A DNA stretch of 64,000 nt from Gautieria morchelliformis (Eukaryota > Basidiomycota > Agaricomycetes > Gomphales > Gomphaceae): contig WHVA01000102.1 in the NCBI GenBank assembly GCA_015179125.1, positions 203,223 to 267,222 on the forward strand, given 5' to 3'. The notes beneath the pieces were generated by a model. It was not told the DNA's origin. It did no database searches and saw only the letters and a list, made by a program, of their open reading frames with translations. A program made the position numbers and the translations under genes. Shown here piece by piece: positions 22,339-34,675 of this stretch (its first letter is position 1; each line of letters opens with the position of its first letter).

Positions 22339-23391
22339 TGTCTTTTAGATTAAAATGTTAAGTGATGCCTTTAGCAAACAAATTCTATTGCTTAGCGGTT
22401 GGGACCGCTATGTTCGTCCCTCCTCTGTGTGCTGACTAAGCCCCTTGAGACGCGTCCGGCACTGATGGATGGAAGTCACATGACCGTGTTGACAAGAAAG
22501 TGGTATCGATCTAAGGAACAACTAAGTCAAAAGGCTTCGCTTTTGAGGCAGTCTAGAGTAAGCAATAATAGTGAACTCTCAATGAAGAATTGGAGTAAAC
22601 TATCAAGATATAAGTTCTGTAGCTATCAAACAAGACTACAGTAACTTCAGGGGGTGAAACAGTTGATTCTGGATGATTTTGTTCATACATTTGTAGTGGC
22701 TACTTATGCTATATTAGTGGTAACTACTGGTGTTTGAGATAGTGAGTAGATGGGTCGAAAAACTACTTGTAACTAGAGGGGTGACTAATTATAGTCATGA
22801 AATCATGGGAGTGATGGGGATAGTGTCAGGGTTGTTTAAACTTTGGAATAGAGTCTTGTACCTAGTATACAAAGCCCCTGTCCACATGGTGTCAAAATAA
22901 TAATCAGCTGGTCATGTCATGGAGTCCAATAAGTTAAATCTCTCCTGCCTAGCATAAATGCTAGGCTTGGTGATGGGGCCACTGTCTCTGTGCCTCTTCT
23001 GTGGGGCAGCTAATTGAGTACATGTATTATGGATGACATTCTAAAGTCACTCCACAATAGGTGCTCCTGCGCAGTCTGCATTCCTCTGCGGCGTTTGGTG
23101 CCCGCACCTCCTCGGTGCCTGTGCCCTGGCGCCTGTCGACGTCATGGCCGATGCCATCAGTCGATAAGCATGCTGTCTCTTATCGGCCACGCGTGGTCGA
23201 TGCCCATATCCCTGTATCTTATCTAATCTGTAGATAAGATAGCTATTCGTGATGTTGTGTATCTGTCGTCTGTGTCGACGTCCGTCATAAGTGTCGTTCC
23301 TATTCCTTTTTAATCATTTTTCTTTCTTTTCTTTTATTAGCTTCTTTGTACATAGATGACTTGGAATAGAATAATTGCGTCTATCATAACA
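22339..23391 (+). repeat. Probable 3' LTR of chromovirus C
   Basis: It starts TGTCTTTTAG directly after the polypurine tract, and the proposed end is ATCATAACA, giving 1053 bp. No second copy was found in the window, so the right border rests only on the CA terminus and the abutting F2 fragment. The element's 5' LTR appears to be missing upstream. Confidence 0.55.
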
Positions 23392-23392
23392 C

Positions 23393-23788
23393 TGTCATGA
23401 CCCGTCTATTTCCCTTACCTCACTGTCTCCACGTTCCCCCTCATCGCTCCTCCTGCATCTTCGCCTGAGTTCGCCCTACCCTTCGACCACTCCTCTTCCA
23501 TTCTATTGTACCTGTGTTTCATATATTTGTATCATGACTGCGCACCCCTATCCAACCCTGATTCTAGATGGCCTCTTTCCTATTCGCTAGCATCATATGA
23601 CCATTCGATATAAGTTGTCTACATTTGCATGTATATTCCTCAGTTCAATGATCATATGTCTATCTTGTGCAAAGCTTGACCTTGCTGTGACTATCGTCTT
23701 GAGCCCTCTCCTGTAGATTTCTATCTTCAACCAGAGGAAGACTTAAGCATCACTGGTGAGTTTTCACACTTCAGCTTCATTACCTCAA
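23393..23788 (+). repeat. F2 LTR fragment (5' and central part) abutting the Helitron gene
   Basis: It starts TGTCATGACC and matches F2 through the ATTCGCTAGCATCATATGA and CATCACTGGTGAGTT segments, then stops at about 23788 where Helitron coding sequence begins. The 3' part of the LTR and the 5' end of the Helitron are both missing, so this is a deletion junction. Confidence 0.75.
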
Positions 23789-24003
23789 ACGTGTGGCCCA
23801 GGTTTGGTGATTGCTGTATGCAAGGAAAGGTGCAGCTTCTAAACCTGCCTGAAGTCCCTCAGCCTTTGAAACAGCTCTTAGAAGGCCAGGACCACGAGGC
23901 AAAAGAATTTTGCCAGAATATCAGGAAGTATAATGCTGCATTTGCATTCACTTCCTTGGGGGCCAACTTTGATCAACAATTGCTTCAGGAGTGTCATGGT
24001 CCA

Positions 24004-24715
24004 TGTTATAAAAACAAAATTATATCTATTCCATTGCTCCATTTCATTCCATATGATTCTGACCACAAAAACATTACTATTATCCTATGCCATATACATC
24101 CCCATGATCATACATGACCACCCACTTGAACCCGCAGACTGTTGATGTCTTCACATTGAATCTATATATACATCCAGGGATTACCATGCGCCAGAAAAAG
24201 ACACGGACACATATATGGCTGGGATAGAGTACTCAAACCCGAGCAGTTCTGATCTGAGGAGTGGTGCATTGGCTAGGCCAATGCACTTGGAGGTTTCTTT
24301 CTTCTAAATTCCACATTCCATATCACCATGTTTATCTTCTGATATCAATTTCCTTACATGCACTTATTCGACTGATACATCAGTAATTATATCAGTAGTC
24401 GGTGTATTGTCTTCTGGACCACAAACCATATGCTCACTCATATGCCCTCCAGAACACCTATCTCCGTAGACTTGTATCTCGTAGTTAAATAGTTCATATG
24501 TACACAGAGAATAACCGGTCAATTAGAACTCACCTCTCTTGAAGTTACTTGATATTTTGTGACACATATATCTGCATAGTTATCACTGAAGAGTGTATAC
24601 ACCTTGTGTACACTCGATCTCTCTATTTTTGACCTCTCACTTTATTCAACTTGAATTTGAAGTCTGAATCATAATCACATTCGTTTCTACAATTGATATC
24701 ACTTAGTCTTTTACA
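24004..24715 (+). repeat. Solo LTR (712 bp) in the Helitron gene
   Basis: Termini are TGTTATAAAAAC and GTCTTTTACA. The perfect duplication GTCCA is at 23999-24003 and 24716-24720. Removing it restores the frame ECHGPYVLKLQGELYH. No second copy was recognised in the window. Confidence 0.92.
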
Positions 24716-25194
24716 GTCCATATGTGCTCAAGCTACAGGGTGAACTGTATCATATTCATGGCTCTCTCCGCCCTAACCCTGGAAGCAAGATAAAGTATGC
24801 CCAGCTTTACATATATGATCCTGCACTGGTTTTGGCACAGAGGATAGATTTTAACGTGGATCTGTCTCCAACTATCATGGGAGACTTGCAAGAAATGCTC
24901 CTCCTGTGCAATCCTCATGTCACCACATATAAACAAGCAGCTGAGAGGCTCAGGGCTCAGGGACAAGAACCAGGCAAGGCTCACATACAGGGCACACAGG
25001 GATCCTAGGAGATATAATATCCCAACTGAGGATGAGATTGCGGTCGTTCCTCTTGGAGATGGCATCAACCCTGAACCTAGGGATATTATTGTCCAGCTCA
25101 AAGGTGGACCTTTCAGAAGGGTATTCAATACCAATCCAAACTATGCCTCTCTTCACTATGTCTTGCTCTTTCCCAGGGGAGAGTTGGAGTGGCA

Positions 25195-25838
25195 TGTTAC
25201 GACCATGCATTTACGATTTCCGACCATCAGTTCCACACACTTTCCGACCCCCTGATAGTTTTGATATTCTGCCCCTTGTTCTACTCCCTTGTTCTTTCGA
25301 GTCTATTACTCGGACACACTGGACCCGCTTCATCATTTATCAAGACCATATGTCCGATCCACCTTGTAGTTCATTGTCAGATATGTTTTCCGACCCCTTG
25401 TTCTTTGCCATTGTTTTACCTTACCCTGAACCACCCTTGTAGTCCCATTGTTCCCAATTATTTAGTTCCCACGTATGTCTACCCGACTTCCGCTCCCCCC
25501 TGAATTTGCTTAGTACCATCTCATTACATGTTGTCTCAACTCCTTGTATAAAAGCCTCTCATGTATGTCTGTTATTCTGCAATCAGATAATCGCCTTCGA
25601 CACTTGATTTCCTTCACTCCATCTCCTGTTCTTAGCACAGTGAGTCTAGCAAGACCTCCATCTCTCCGCTTTCCGCCTCAGTTCCGACTCAAGTTCTGAC
25701 TAACTCTTAGTTCAATACTTTCTGACCTCCAACCCATTTCCGAAATACTTAGGATGATAGTTCATTGGGGGCGCAACGTATAAGTTGAAGCCGCTGTCCT
25801 TTCCAGTTCCGACTTAGCGGAAATCTCGATACGTAACA
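25195..25838 (+). repeat. Solo LTR (644 bp) in the Helitron gene
   Basis: Termini are TGTTACGACC and ATACGTAACA, flanked by the perfect duplication TGGCA (25190-25194 and 25839-25843). It contains several TTTCCGACC repeats and a TATAAAAG box near 25548. Removal rejoins the GELEW...IPYREPEDG frame of the Helitron. Confidence 0.93.
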
Positions 25839-25929
25839 TGGCAACCAGGTATTCCCTATCGGGAGCCAGAGGATGGTGAGGAGGCCAACCCAGAGAGACA
25901 AGGGATGTTACCCAAATACAGTACCATAT

Positions 25930-26329
25930 CACTGCAAGCATATAAAGGTTTTCTTGTCTGAAAACCTGGTCAAAAAACTGTAAAGATACTCCAAATATTT
26001 TTAGTGTTTTTTTTATGTAAAAAAAACTATAATAAATTTTGGTGTTTTTATTAGAATTGGGTGAGCAAGAAAATTGTAAAAAAATTCAAAGTTTTTTCAG
26101 GGTTTTTTATGGGTTTCTTTTTGTTTTCACAAAGAAACTTATAAAAAGACATAAAAAACCCTGCAAAAAACTTTAAATTTTTTTACAATTTTCTTGCTCA
26201 ACAAATTCTAACAAAAACACAAAATTATGTTAAAGTTTTTTCACATTAAAAACACTAAAAAAATTTGGAATATCTTTACAGTTTTTTGAACAGTTTTTCA
26301 GACCAGAAAATTTTTATATGCCTCCAGTA
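25930..26329. mobile_element. Palindromic MITE, copy 1 (400 bp, CACTG ends)
   Basis: The whole element is a near-perfect inverted repeat: each arm of about 190 bp runs CACTG-AGGC-ATATAAA inward to a short AT-rich loop. It is flanked by the 3-bp duplication TAT (25927-25929 and 26330-26332); the last G of the right end has become A. CACT(A/G) ends with a 3-bp duplication are typical of the CACTA (EnSpm) superfamily. No transposase is encoded, so it is a foldback non-autonomous derivative. Confidence 0.85.
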
Positions 26330-26841
26330 TATGTATCATCTGTTCCAGAGAGAGAGAGAACCCACAACACTCCTGCATGGTGGCAAGTTCTTCCAGCAGT
26401 ACATTGTAGACTCCTGGGCCACTGCAGAGCAAAGCAGACTGAGGTGGATCAGGGCCAATCAACACACTCTGCCTGCTGAGCAGTATACCCAGATGGTGGA
26501 TACATTTGGAGGCTTGGATAATGCCATTGGAGATGCAAACAACTTTGGCACAAAAGTCATTCTGCCTATGACATTTCAAGGAAGTACATGGGACATGAAT
26601 CAAAACTGACAGAACTCTCTAGCCATTACAACAAAGAAGGATCACCCTGATTTGTTTGTTAGCATGACTGCCAGTCCAAAGTGGGACGAGATATTGGCTG
26701 CTCAGGACAGACCTGACCTGGTGTCATGGGTGTTTCACCTCAAAAAGAAACACCTCATTGACTTGATCATCAAGGACAAGATCTTTGGAGAAACTGTCGC
26801 TCATGTTCACACTATTGAATTCCAGAAGAGGGGGCTCCCAC

Positions 26842-27350
26842 TGTAGAGGACAGGAATTATAGGCAGTAGGACTGGACTTGGTGCTCAACAGAAGACTAGA
26901 AATTAATTCACTCTCTCAGTGAATTTAGTTGTCAATGTAAATATATTATACACTACCTGGGGATTGATTCACTACAGGATTTCTAGGTCAACAAATGGAA
27001 GAGAAATAAGACTAATTTACTTGCCTCTCTCAATGAATTTAGTTGTCACTGAGAGAGGGGGGAAATGTGTCTCATGCGCATGTACTACTAGCCGGCGCTT
27101 TAGCGCCCGGAGAATGTAGCGCGTTGGTGAACAGCCGCAGCTCAAAAAGGAAACTTGTCCACAACCACCCACAAAGGGTCGGTTGGACAGAACATGAAAA
27201 GAAGTAGAAATACAGCTTTGAAAAATCAAAGAAAAATTTGACAAATCATAAAATGAATGTCAGCATGGTTTCAAGTCACAATCAAAAGAAATACGCATGG
27301 TGGAATCTATTTGGCTTGATTTTGGTGCAGGAGCATAAATGCACCCAACA
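26842..27350 (-). repeat. Solo copia-type LTR (subfamily b) in the HUH codon of the Helitron
   Basis: This 509-bp LTR on minus starts TGTTGGGTGC and ends CCTGTCCTCTACA. The perfect duplication CCCAC is at 26837-26841 and 27351-27355. It is closest to the copy at 58680-59179 and differs from the 488-bp C-LTRs in its 3' part. The insertion splits the first His codon of the Rep HMH motif. Confidence 0.95.
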
Positions 27351-27749
27351 CCCACACATGCACCTGCTTATCTGGTTTGGTAGGGACTCCAAGGTCAAAC
27401 GTCCACATGAGGTGGATTCTATGATTTTGGCAGAGTTCCCTGATCCAGAGACACATCCTGTCCTCTACCAGTTGGTCTGTGATCTGATGACACATGGTCC
27501 CTGTGGAGAGATGAAACAAAACACACCCTGCATGCGAGATGGCAAGTGCAAGAAAAGCTTCCCAAAGCCATTCTGTGAGGAAACTATTGTGAATGTGGAT
27601 GGATATCCAAGATATTGTTGGCGCAATGATGGAAGGCTGCACAATGTCAGAGGTGACATGCTGGACAACAGATGGGTTGTGCCATACTCTGCTGTGCTCT
27701 TGCTCATACTCCAGTGTCACATCAACCTTGAATTCACCTTTAGTGTGAG

Positions 27750-28148
27750 TGTCAGGGGACACCCTGTTTTCCATTTCCAGTTCCGACTCCATTTCCGACT
27801 CCGCTTCCGGTTCCGATTCCATCTCCGCATCCGCTTTCGGGAACGATTCCGCTTCTGGGAGAACTTCCACCAGTTCCGTTCGCCTTGCCAGTTCCACTCC
27901 AATTTCCGACTTCCGCCCCGGAACAGTGTCGGAAATCAAGCGACTCGCATAATAGGTAGCATCAAGGGTCGATCAAGGGTCAGGGGGATGCAGGGTTGAT
28001 GGCGGGTGCCAAGCGTTGTCCCTGGCTGCGCAGCGTAGTATAATACGGGCTCGCTGACATTGGGGGTCCTTAGACTTTTCTCTTTGGATTTCCCCTTGTC
28101 AGTTGTGTGGTAGTGTGATCTCCACGACTAGCCAGGGTTGCCCTTACA
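27750..28148 (+). repeat. Solo LTR (399 bp) in the Helitron gene
   Basis: Termini are TGTCAGGGGACACC and GCCCTTACA. The perfect duplication GTGAG is at 27745-27749 and 28149-28153. It includes a degenerate TTCCGA(C/T)TCC tandem tract at about 27770-27910, read on minus as an artefactual Glu/Met-rich frame. Removal rejoins the HINLEF...IKYIHKYLYKGHD frame. Confidence 0.93.
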
Positions 28149-30419
28149 GTGAGGTGCATCAAGTATATCCACAAGTATCTCTACAAGGGCCATGATCAGA
28201 CCACACTGGCATTTGGTGTTGACCATGATGAGATAAAGAAGTACCTGGACACTCGCTATGTCAGTGCTCATGAGGCCTGTTGGAGGTTGCTGGAGCAGGA
28301 AATCCACACCCAGATGCCTGCAGTCATGGAACTGCCAGTACATGAAAAAGACCAGCACTCAGTCATCTTTAATCCTGACACTGATCTGCTCACCATCATG
28401 AACAGGGCTGAGGGGTGAAAGACAGCACTCATGGTTTACTTTGAGGCCAATGCTACCTACCCTCATGCATGCAATCTGCTCTATATGGATTTTCCTGGGC
28501 ATTTTACCTGGAAATCACAGGAAAAGGTATGGACACCATGTCAAAGGGGATATATCATTGGACGCCTTCACTTTGCAAGCCCAAAATCAGGAGAGATATT
28601 TTCTTTGTGCACTCTCCTCACAGTGGTCAAGGGGGCCAGATCCTTTGAGGAGCTTAGGTCACTGGATGGCATACAATGTGCTACTTACAAGGAGGCCTGT
28701 CTTGCCAGGGGACTTCTGGAGGATGATCAGGAGTGGAGGTTGTGTCTCCAGGAAGCCAGTGGCATGAAAACAGGCACTCAGCTCTGAGATCTCTTTGCTA
28801 CCATCCTTGGCAATTGCATTCCCTCACAACCTGGCAGACTATGGGACGGCTTCAAGGAGCATATATCTGATGATCTCAGACATCAGCTCCAAACTAGACA
28901 CAATATGGAGGAGCCATGGTATGATCAGGTCTATGATTTTGGCCTCTTTCTCTTGGATAAAATCCATCAGCATAATGGAATGTCCTTGAGCGGCTTTGAA
29001 GATATGCCTTGGGTGGTAGGTGAGTGGGAGGCCCTGATTGGAAACAGGTTCATAGCTGAGCAGAGGGACTATAATGCTGTTGAAGAGAGGCAGAAGGCTG
29101 TTGAGATGGTTCCCAAGCTGAATGAGGGGCAAAGGTCTGTACATGATCAGATATTATGGTCAGCACTGGCCAGAGATGCTCAGGAGAAACCTGATGGACA
29201 AATGTTTTTTGTCACTGGCTCAGGTAGGGGAAATCATTCACATGGAACACCCTAATCCACTCCTGTAGAGTGGAGGATCTCATTGTGCTTGCTGTAGCCT
29301 CATCTGCAATCGCTGCACTTATTCTCACTAATGGTACACCTCTCACAGCATGCTTGGAATTCCAATTCCTGTCAATGAGGGCTCTCTCTCCTCCAACAAA
29401 AACAACTCTCACCAGGCTGATATGCTGAGACTGGCCAGGCTCATCATTTGCACTAAGGCTGCAATGCAGCATCGCCATTCCATAGAGGCCATTGACAGGA
29501 CACTGTGGGATTTCCTTGACCAGCCTGACCGACCCTTTGGTGGCATCACAGTCGCCTTTGGAGGTGACTTTCAGCAGACTCTCCCAATTGTCCCTAAAGG
29601 CTCCAAGGAAGATGTTGTGGGAGCTACCCTTCAGAAGTCATATCTGTGGCCAAAGATCAAGGTCCTCCATCTGACAGAGAACATGCGGGTGAGAAATGAC
29701 CCTGACGAAGCCAGGTTTTCAGAATGGCTGCAGAATGTGGGCCAGGGAAAGGATATCCCACTGGATCATACCTTCTCACTCCCTCCTCACATGGTCTGTG
29801 GCCCTGGAATTTCAGGTATGATCCAGGAAATATAGGGCATTGCCAATGCAGTCCCTGCCCAGGACAATTATTTTTTGCAGTGGGCCATCCTCTGTCCCAG
29901 AAATACTGAGGTCAATCAGATCAATTCCATGGTGTTGTGGCCATTTCCAGGTGATGCTCAGGTCTTCCACTGTGCAGATTCTGTCAAGGAAACCGACTTT
30001 GCAGACACTGCAGGCGTATAAAAGTTTTCTTGTCTGAAAAACTGTTGAAAAAACTGTAAATATTTTCCAAATATTTTTAGTGTTTTTTATGTAAAACAAC
30101 TATAATAAAATTTTGTGTTTTTATTAGAATTTGTTGAGCAAGAAAATTGTAAAAAAATTCAAATTTTTTTTCAGGGTTTTTCATGGGTTTCTTTGTGTTT
30201 TCACAAAGAAACTTATAAAAAGACTGTTACAATACGATCCGTCATAAGGTTGACCGAGGTCGGGGGCGAAACCTGAGGTAAGGTCTGAGGTTATGGGGCG
30301 AGGTTTGGATGGGGAAGTCGGAGAGGGACTAGGCTTCAGCTTATGTGCTGCGCCGACCCTCCGCATGAGTCCCAACTCAGTGACCAGTCGATTGTTACGA
30401 GTCGCCTAGATAACAACTA

Positions 30420-31690
30420 GCGCTGATACCAGGAACACTCGGTCATCTCTAAATCCTGGGAACTGAATCATCCTCTCCTATGTGCCGTCTGTGAGCTTGC
30501 AGCGGCCGTGTGGTCGCCTGGTGTAGCCGGTCACACCAGGTGTTGTGTAAGAAAGCGCTTTGGGAAAAATCAACGGACAGTGCCACATTCGTCTTTTGTG
30601 ATCACCATTTGTCTTAAGGGCAACTAACTAATGCAGTGAATGAAGAAACCAGATACTCATCACGCGTGCACGAAGATGTGCTGCGCGTGTTGTGTGCAGG
30701 AGCAACATGTCTTACTCGAAGAGGCGCGAACGCATCCAAAAACAAATGTATAGTAGAACGTCCATGCAAGGGCATTCGAAGATGTAAACGACTAATCTGC
30801 GAAGCAATGAGAAGGGAGACGAAATATATCATACCACGTGTTTCAGTCTCGAGTTTCAATAAGCGCTCCCCAGAACTTGAGAGATGTGGACCAAGTGTGT
30901 GACAGCGGGTATTAGGTGTTATGTTGGGTATTATATGTCTTGAAGGTTGAAGTGCGTGTTATGTTGACCTTCTTTGAGGTGATCTTTCAGGTGGTGAGAT
31001 CTCCTGAAAGAAATAACAGCAATTATGAAACTTGGCAGGAGAGTAGCATCGGTCAGTGTTCTCTCCTCATCCTCCTCGTCACCGACGCTTTTGCGCCGTG
31101 GCTGTCTCAACGGAATAACGTTTATCTCCTCAATTTTATACTGGTTACCTTCTTGGGGTGTGTTCCGCCATCTTTATTGTGCGTGGTGCCACCTAAGCCT
31201 AACGTATCGTAGTACTTATATAGGATGATTTTACATGGGACATTTATATTTTGAAATACCATCAGGTCTCTGCCTCCCCCAAGCCACCCTTGTCGTCGGC
31301 GTTCCGCCCATGTAAGCCGGAGGCTTTACCTAGCTCACCTCCCAATCTCAGAGCACCTCACGTGGTACACAGGTTATCGATGGTCCAGCTCGCCCTCGCC
31401 TTCGATGTAAGAGCAGAAATGACAACAATTATGGGTTCGCATTAACATTGTCATTATGTTAAGGCAGGAGCCCTTGGACAGCTGCAACCCTCCTCTCTTA
31501 GGCTCAATCACTTCGTGATTACGTTCGCTAACCTCGTTCAAATGTATGCATCCTGAAGAGATGATGGAGCCTCCTGAAGAAACCCGTTCGCAACTAACCT
31601 TTGCAACAGAACCGCTGTTATCTTCGCTCTCCCAATCATTCCCTTCAGATTCACGTTCCCTTTTGATTGATTCGTATGAAGTTGTGGTAC
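30420..31690. other. Transposon left flank, no recognised gene
   Basis: Only short open frames are present, such as 30636-30902 on plus (88 codons). None shows a known motif. Composition is mixed, with no tandem repeat. It may hold further degenerate exons of captured DNA. Confidence 0.4.
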
Positions 31691-31698
31691 GTCCTTGA

Positions 31699-32390
31699 CC
31701 GCAGACGCGTTTATCGCCTCACACCATTCGTTCATTCGACATAAAGTCTGCCTACTTCTGCTCCTTCGACTCTATGGTGCGCCGTCAACTAGACCCCGTC
31801 TGGCACAAAGTTGGAGCTCCCACGAAGCGGCTCGTGAGTGACCTCAGCGTGTTGCGCAACCTCCTGACTCAGTCCCTTACTCGCCGATACATTCTCGCAG
31901 CACGTTAGGGACCTCCTTGCTTAAGACCCTCTCGCATTCCATGCATATCTGGAGACCATTGTGGCATGCAATAGCAGTGCTTCTAGTTCCATTTATTCAC
32001 AGGAGAATCAGTTGGCCTGGCTTACCATGGATGCCACAGACACGAATTTCACAGTGGCGAAGAGGCAGTGTTATTTCAATATTCCTGTCTCAGCTGCAGA
32101 CCGTCATCACAGAGCCACGGAGGCAGAACAAGACGCCGGATGGGAGGTACTTGATGAGATCGAGGGCGTGGAGCAAAATGGCTAACGGCCAGCGTCGGAG
32201 AACAGCAATGAAGACAGGCCATGGTGGTTACCGGAAGATATCAGCCCCATTTTAGAGGAACCGCCGGACTGGAACCTGCTAGCCATGAGCCTGCACGAAT
32301 TTGAGGAGGGGATCAACGATAAACAAGTATATTCCGTGCGTGTGCCGCTCTCTCTAACGACAGCATCCAACATGCATGCTCTCAGTTGCT
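31699..32390 (+). pseudogene. XPF/Rad1 (ERCC4-type) endonuclease gene fragment captured in the transposon
   Basis: The plus strand carries a run of residues typical of fungal XPF/Rad1 between the helicase-like and nuclease domains: SFDIKSAYFCSFDSMVRRQ, LDPVWHKVGAPTKRLVSDL, LRNLL. A probable short intron (about 31872-31908) follows, then DPLAFHAYLETIVACNS, AKRQCYF, GWEVLDEIEGVEQNG and WLPEDISPILEEPPDWNLL. XPF/Rad1 is the structure-specific nuclease of nucleotide-excision repair. In-frame stops (near 31922 and 32183) and missing ends show a non-functional fragment. A retained intron suggests capture of genomic DNA and not of mRNA. Identification is from remembered family motifs, not from a search. 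Confidence 0.75.
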
Positions 32391-32609
32391 TGATCTATGC
32401 AGGTCATTGCAAGGGCAATCCCTCATTCTTGAACCATGGTAGCATGGTTTGCAAGATAATGCTGGCAAGTCAGGCAGTGGTACTGAAATGCAGATCTCCA
32501 AGGTCAGCATACCCCTTCATCCCTACAGCGCTGATGCCTAGGGGCCATTGAGCCCTTCTCTCTTCACTCATCACACAACTCGCCCAAGGTCATCCCAGCC
32601 CCAAGTTCT

Positions 32610-33230
32610 GCATGTGTGTTGGCATGTTAATGAATGAAAGGTGCATGTGAGCATTTGAATGAATCAAGGGACCGGGCTCAGGTTCATGCACATGCTCTGT
32701 GTGTGTGTTAGCATTTTAAGGAATGGAAGGCCCTGTTTCACTGGCATGCATATGGGGTTTATGCGTGAAGCTGAGGTTAAGAATTGGCCCAGTTCAGGTT
32801 AACAGATGGGTTTGGCATGCGGGTGGGCATATCAATGAAAGAAAGGTGCATGTTAGCATTTGAAGGAATGGAGGGACCAGGTTGGGGTTCATGCACGTGT
32901 TCAGTGAGCATGTTAGCACTTGAAGGAATGGAAGGACCTGGTTCACTTGCAGAGCAGGCATGAAGCTGATGATAAGAATGGGAGGACCCAGTTCAGGTTA
33001 ACAGACAGATTCAGGATGCGTGTTGGCATATGAATGAATGGAAGGTGCATGGTAGCACGTGAGGGGATGAAAGGTCCTGCCTGGGGTTTGTACATGTGTT
33101 CTGGATGGGTGTTAGCCAATTTTATGGAATGAAAGGTCCTGGGTTGGATTCATGCATGTGTTCTGAGAGAGTGTGTGAGCATTTTAAAAGGTGTGCACAC
33201 AGTGGTTCTGAGTGAATGTGAGGCCCCTGA
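32610..33230 (+). repeat. Degenerate tandem repeat, about 190-bp period
   Basis: Three or more diverged copies of a unit contain GGCATATGAATGAATGGAAG, GGTGCATGTTAGCA and CAGGTTAACAGA. Spacing between successive GTGCATG-TAGCA blocks is about 200 bp. No coding frame is present. Confidence 0.65.
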
Positions 33231-33286
33231 AACAGGTTTGCATGGATGCAAACTTGTTTAAACAAAAGAAACCGGTCCAGGCTTGG

Positions 33287-33843
33287 TGTTACGATACGAT
33301 CTGTCGTAAGGTTGACCGAGGTCGGGGGTGAAACCCGAGGTAAGGTCCGAGGTTGCGGGGCGAGGTTTGGATGGGGAAGTCGGAGAGGGACCAGGCTTCC
33401 GCTTAGGTGCTACGCCGACCCTAGGCACGAGTCCCAATTTTGGAGGCAAACGAATAAGAGGCGAGGTTTGGCTTAACAGGCGAGGCTTAGAAACTAACTA
33501 GGGATCGAAGTTAGATGATAGTTGATTTTCAGACTGAGGAGTAGGAATGCATATAGGGGGGTTTATATATGAGCGAGGGTACGAGTCTGGGGTGAACATA
33601 TTAGTGGAGGTCAGGGCGAGGTCAGGGGAGCGAGGTCAGGGCGAGGTAATATATGAATGATGCCTGATGGAGGGGAATCAGTAACTAAGGGGATACGGGC
33701 ATGGGATCAAGGTCGGATATGAGCTTTAGCTCGGGCTCGGGCGCAGGATAAGAATCATATGTACTCGGGCACGAGTATCACAAGGCTCGGGCTCGGAAGA
33801 AGGTTATACCGGTAAGTAACCGGCCAAAGGCCGGGTTCTTACA
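33287..33843 (+). repeat. F4 solo LTR inside the MULE-like transposon
   Basis: A 557-bp unit from TGTTACGATACG to GGGTTCTTACA with the perfect duplication CTTGG at 33282-33286 and 33844-33848. It is the uninterrupted counterpart of the split F4 LTR that hosts this same transposon. Confidence 0.96.
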
Positions 33844-33889
33844 CTTGGCCCGTTTGATTCCAGGTGCAGCGGGGAGCGGGGATTTGTTA

Positions 33890-34289
33890 CACTGCAGGCA
33901 TATAAAAGTTTTCTTGTCTGAAAAACTGCTGAAAAAACTGTAAAGATTTTCCAAATTTTTTTAGTGTTTTTTATGTAAAAAAAAAACGTAATAAAATTTT
34001 GTGTTTTTATTAGAATTTGTTGAGCAAGAAAATTGTAAAAAAATTCAAAGTTTTTTTCAGGGTTTTTTATGTGTTTCTTTGTGTTTTCACAAAGAAACTT
34101 ATAAAAAGACATAAAAAACCCTGCAAAAAGCTTTAAATTTTTTTACAGTTTTTTTGCTCAACAAATTCTAACAAAAACACAAAATTTTGTTAAAGTTTTT
34201 TTTACATAAAAACACTTAAAAAATTTGGAATATCTTTACAATTTTTTCAACAGTTTTTCAGACTAGAAAATCTTTATATGCCTCTAGTG
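33890..34289. mobile_element. Palindromic MITE, copy 3 (400 bp)
   Basis: The same foldback element as copies 1 and 2, with both CACTG and TAGTG ends and the duplication TTA (33887-33889 and 34290-34292). It lies 46 bp downstream of the F4 solo LTR. Confidence 0.9.
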
Positions 34290-34675
34290 TTAATCAGTGT
34301 AATTGATATGGCAGTAGTCACATAATGGTGCTGCACAGAAGACATGGGTACATATGGTCAAGTGCAGTACAAAGATAAGTGTGAGTGCAGGGCCCCCACT
34401 TTATACATGAGTTGGGATGTGCGCCCATAGAGCGCGCGCACTAAACCATCGACCGCAGTTGTCACATTTTTCAAACACACCCTCCTTCTCCTAGTCACTG
34501 ATACCACGATGCTCATTAGCAGCATCTTCGAACGCTCGCACATGGGGACCATGGAGAAACATTTTAAGGTCGGGGACCTGGTTCGGTCACGTGTGTGTGT
34601 CCATGTGTCAGAGAGCCCGTGTTCGGGATCCTGCGTGTGAACATTGACCTGGTTCGGTTTCACATGTGTGTGTCC

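Noticed and set aside
27307-27939. Minus-strand 210-codon Glu/Met-rich ORF
   Set aside because: It runs across the TTCCGA tandem tract of a solo LTR and into a copia LTR, so it is an artefact of repeat sequence.
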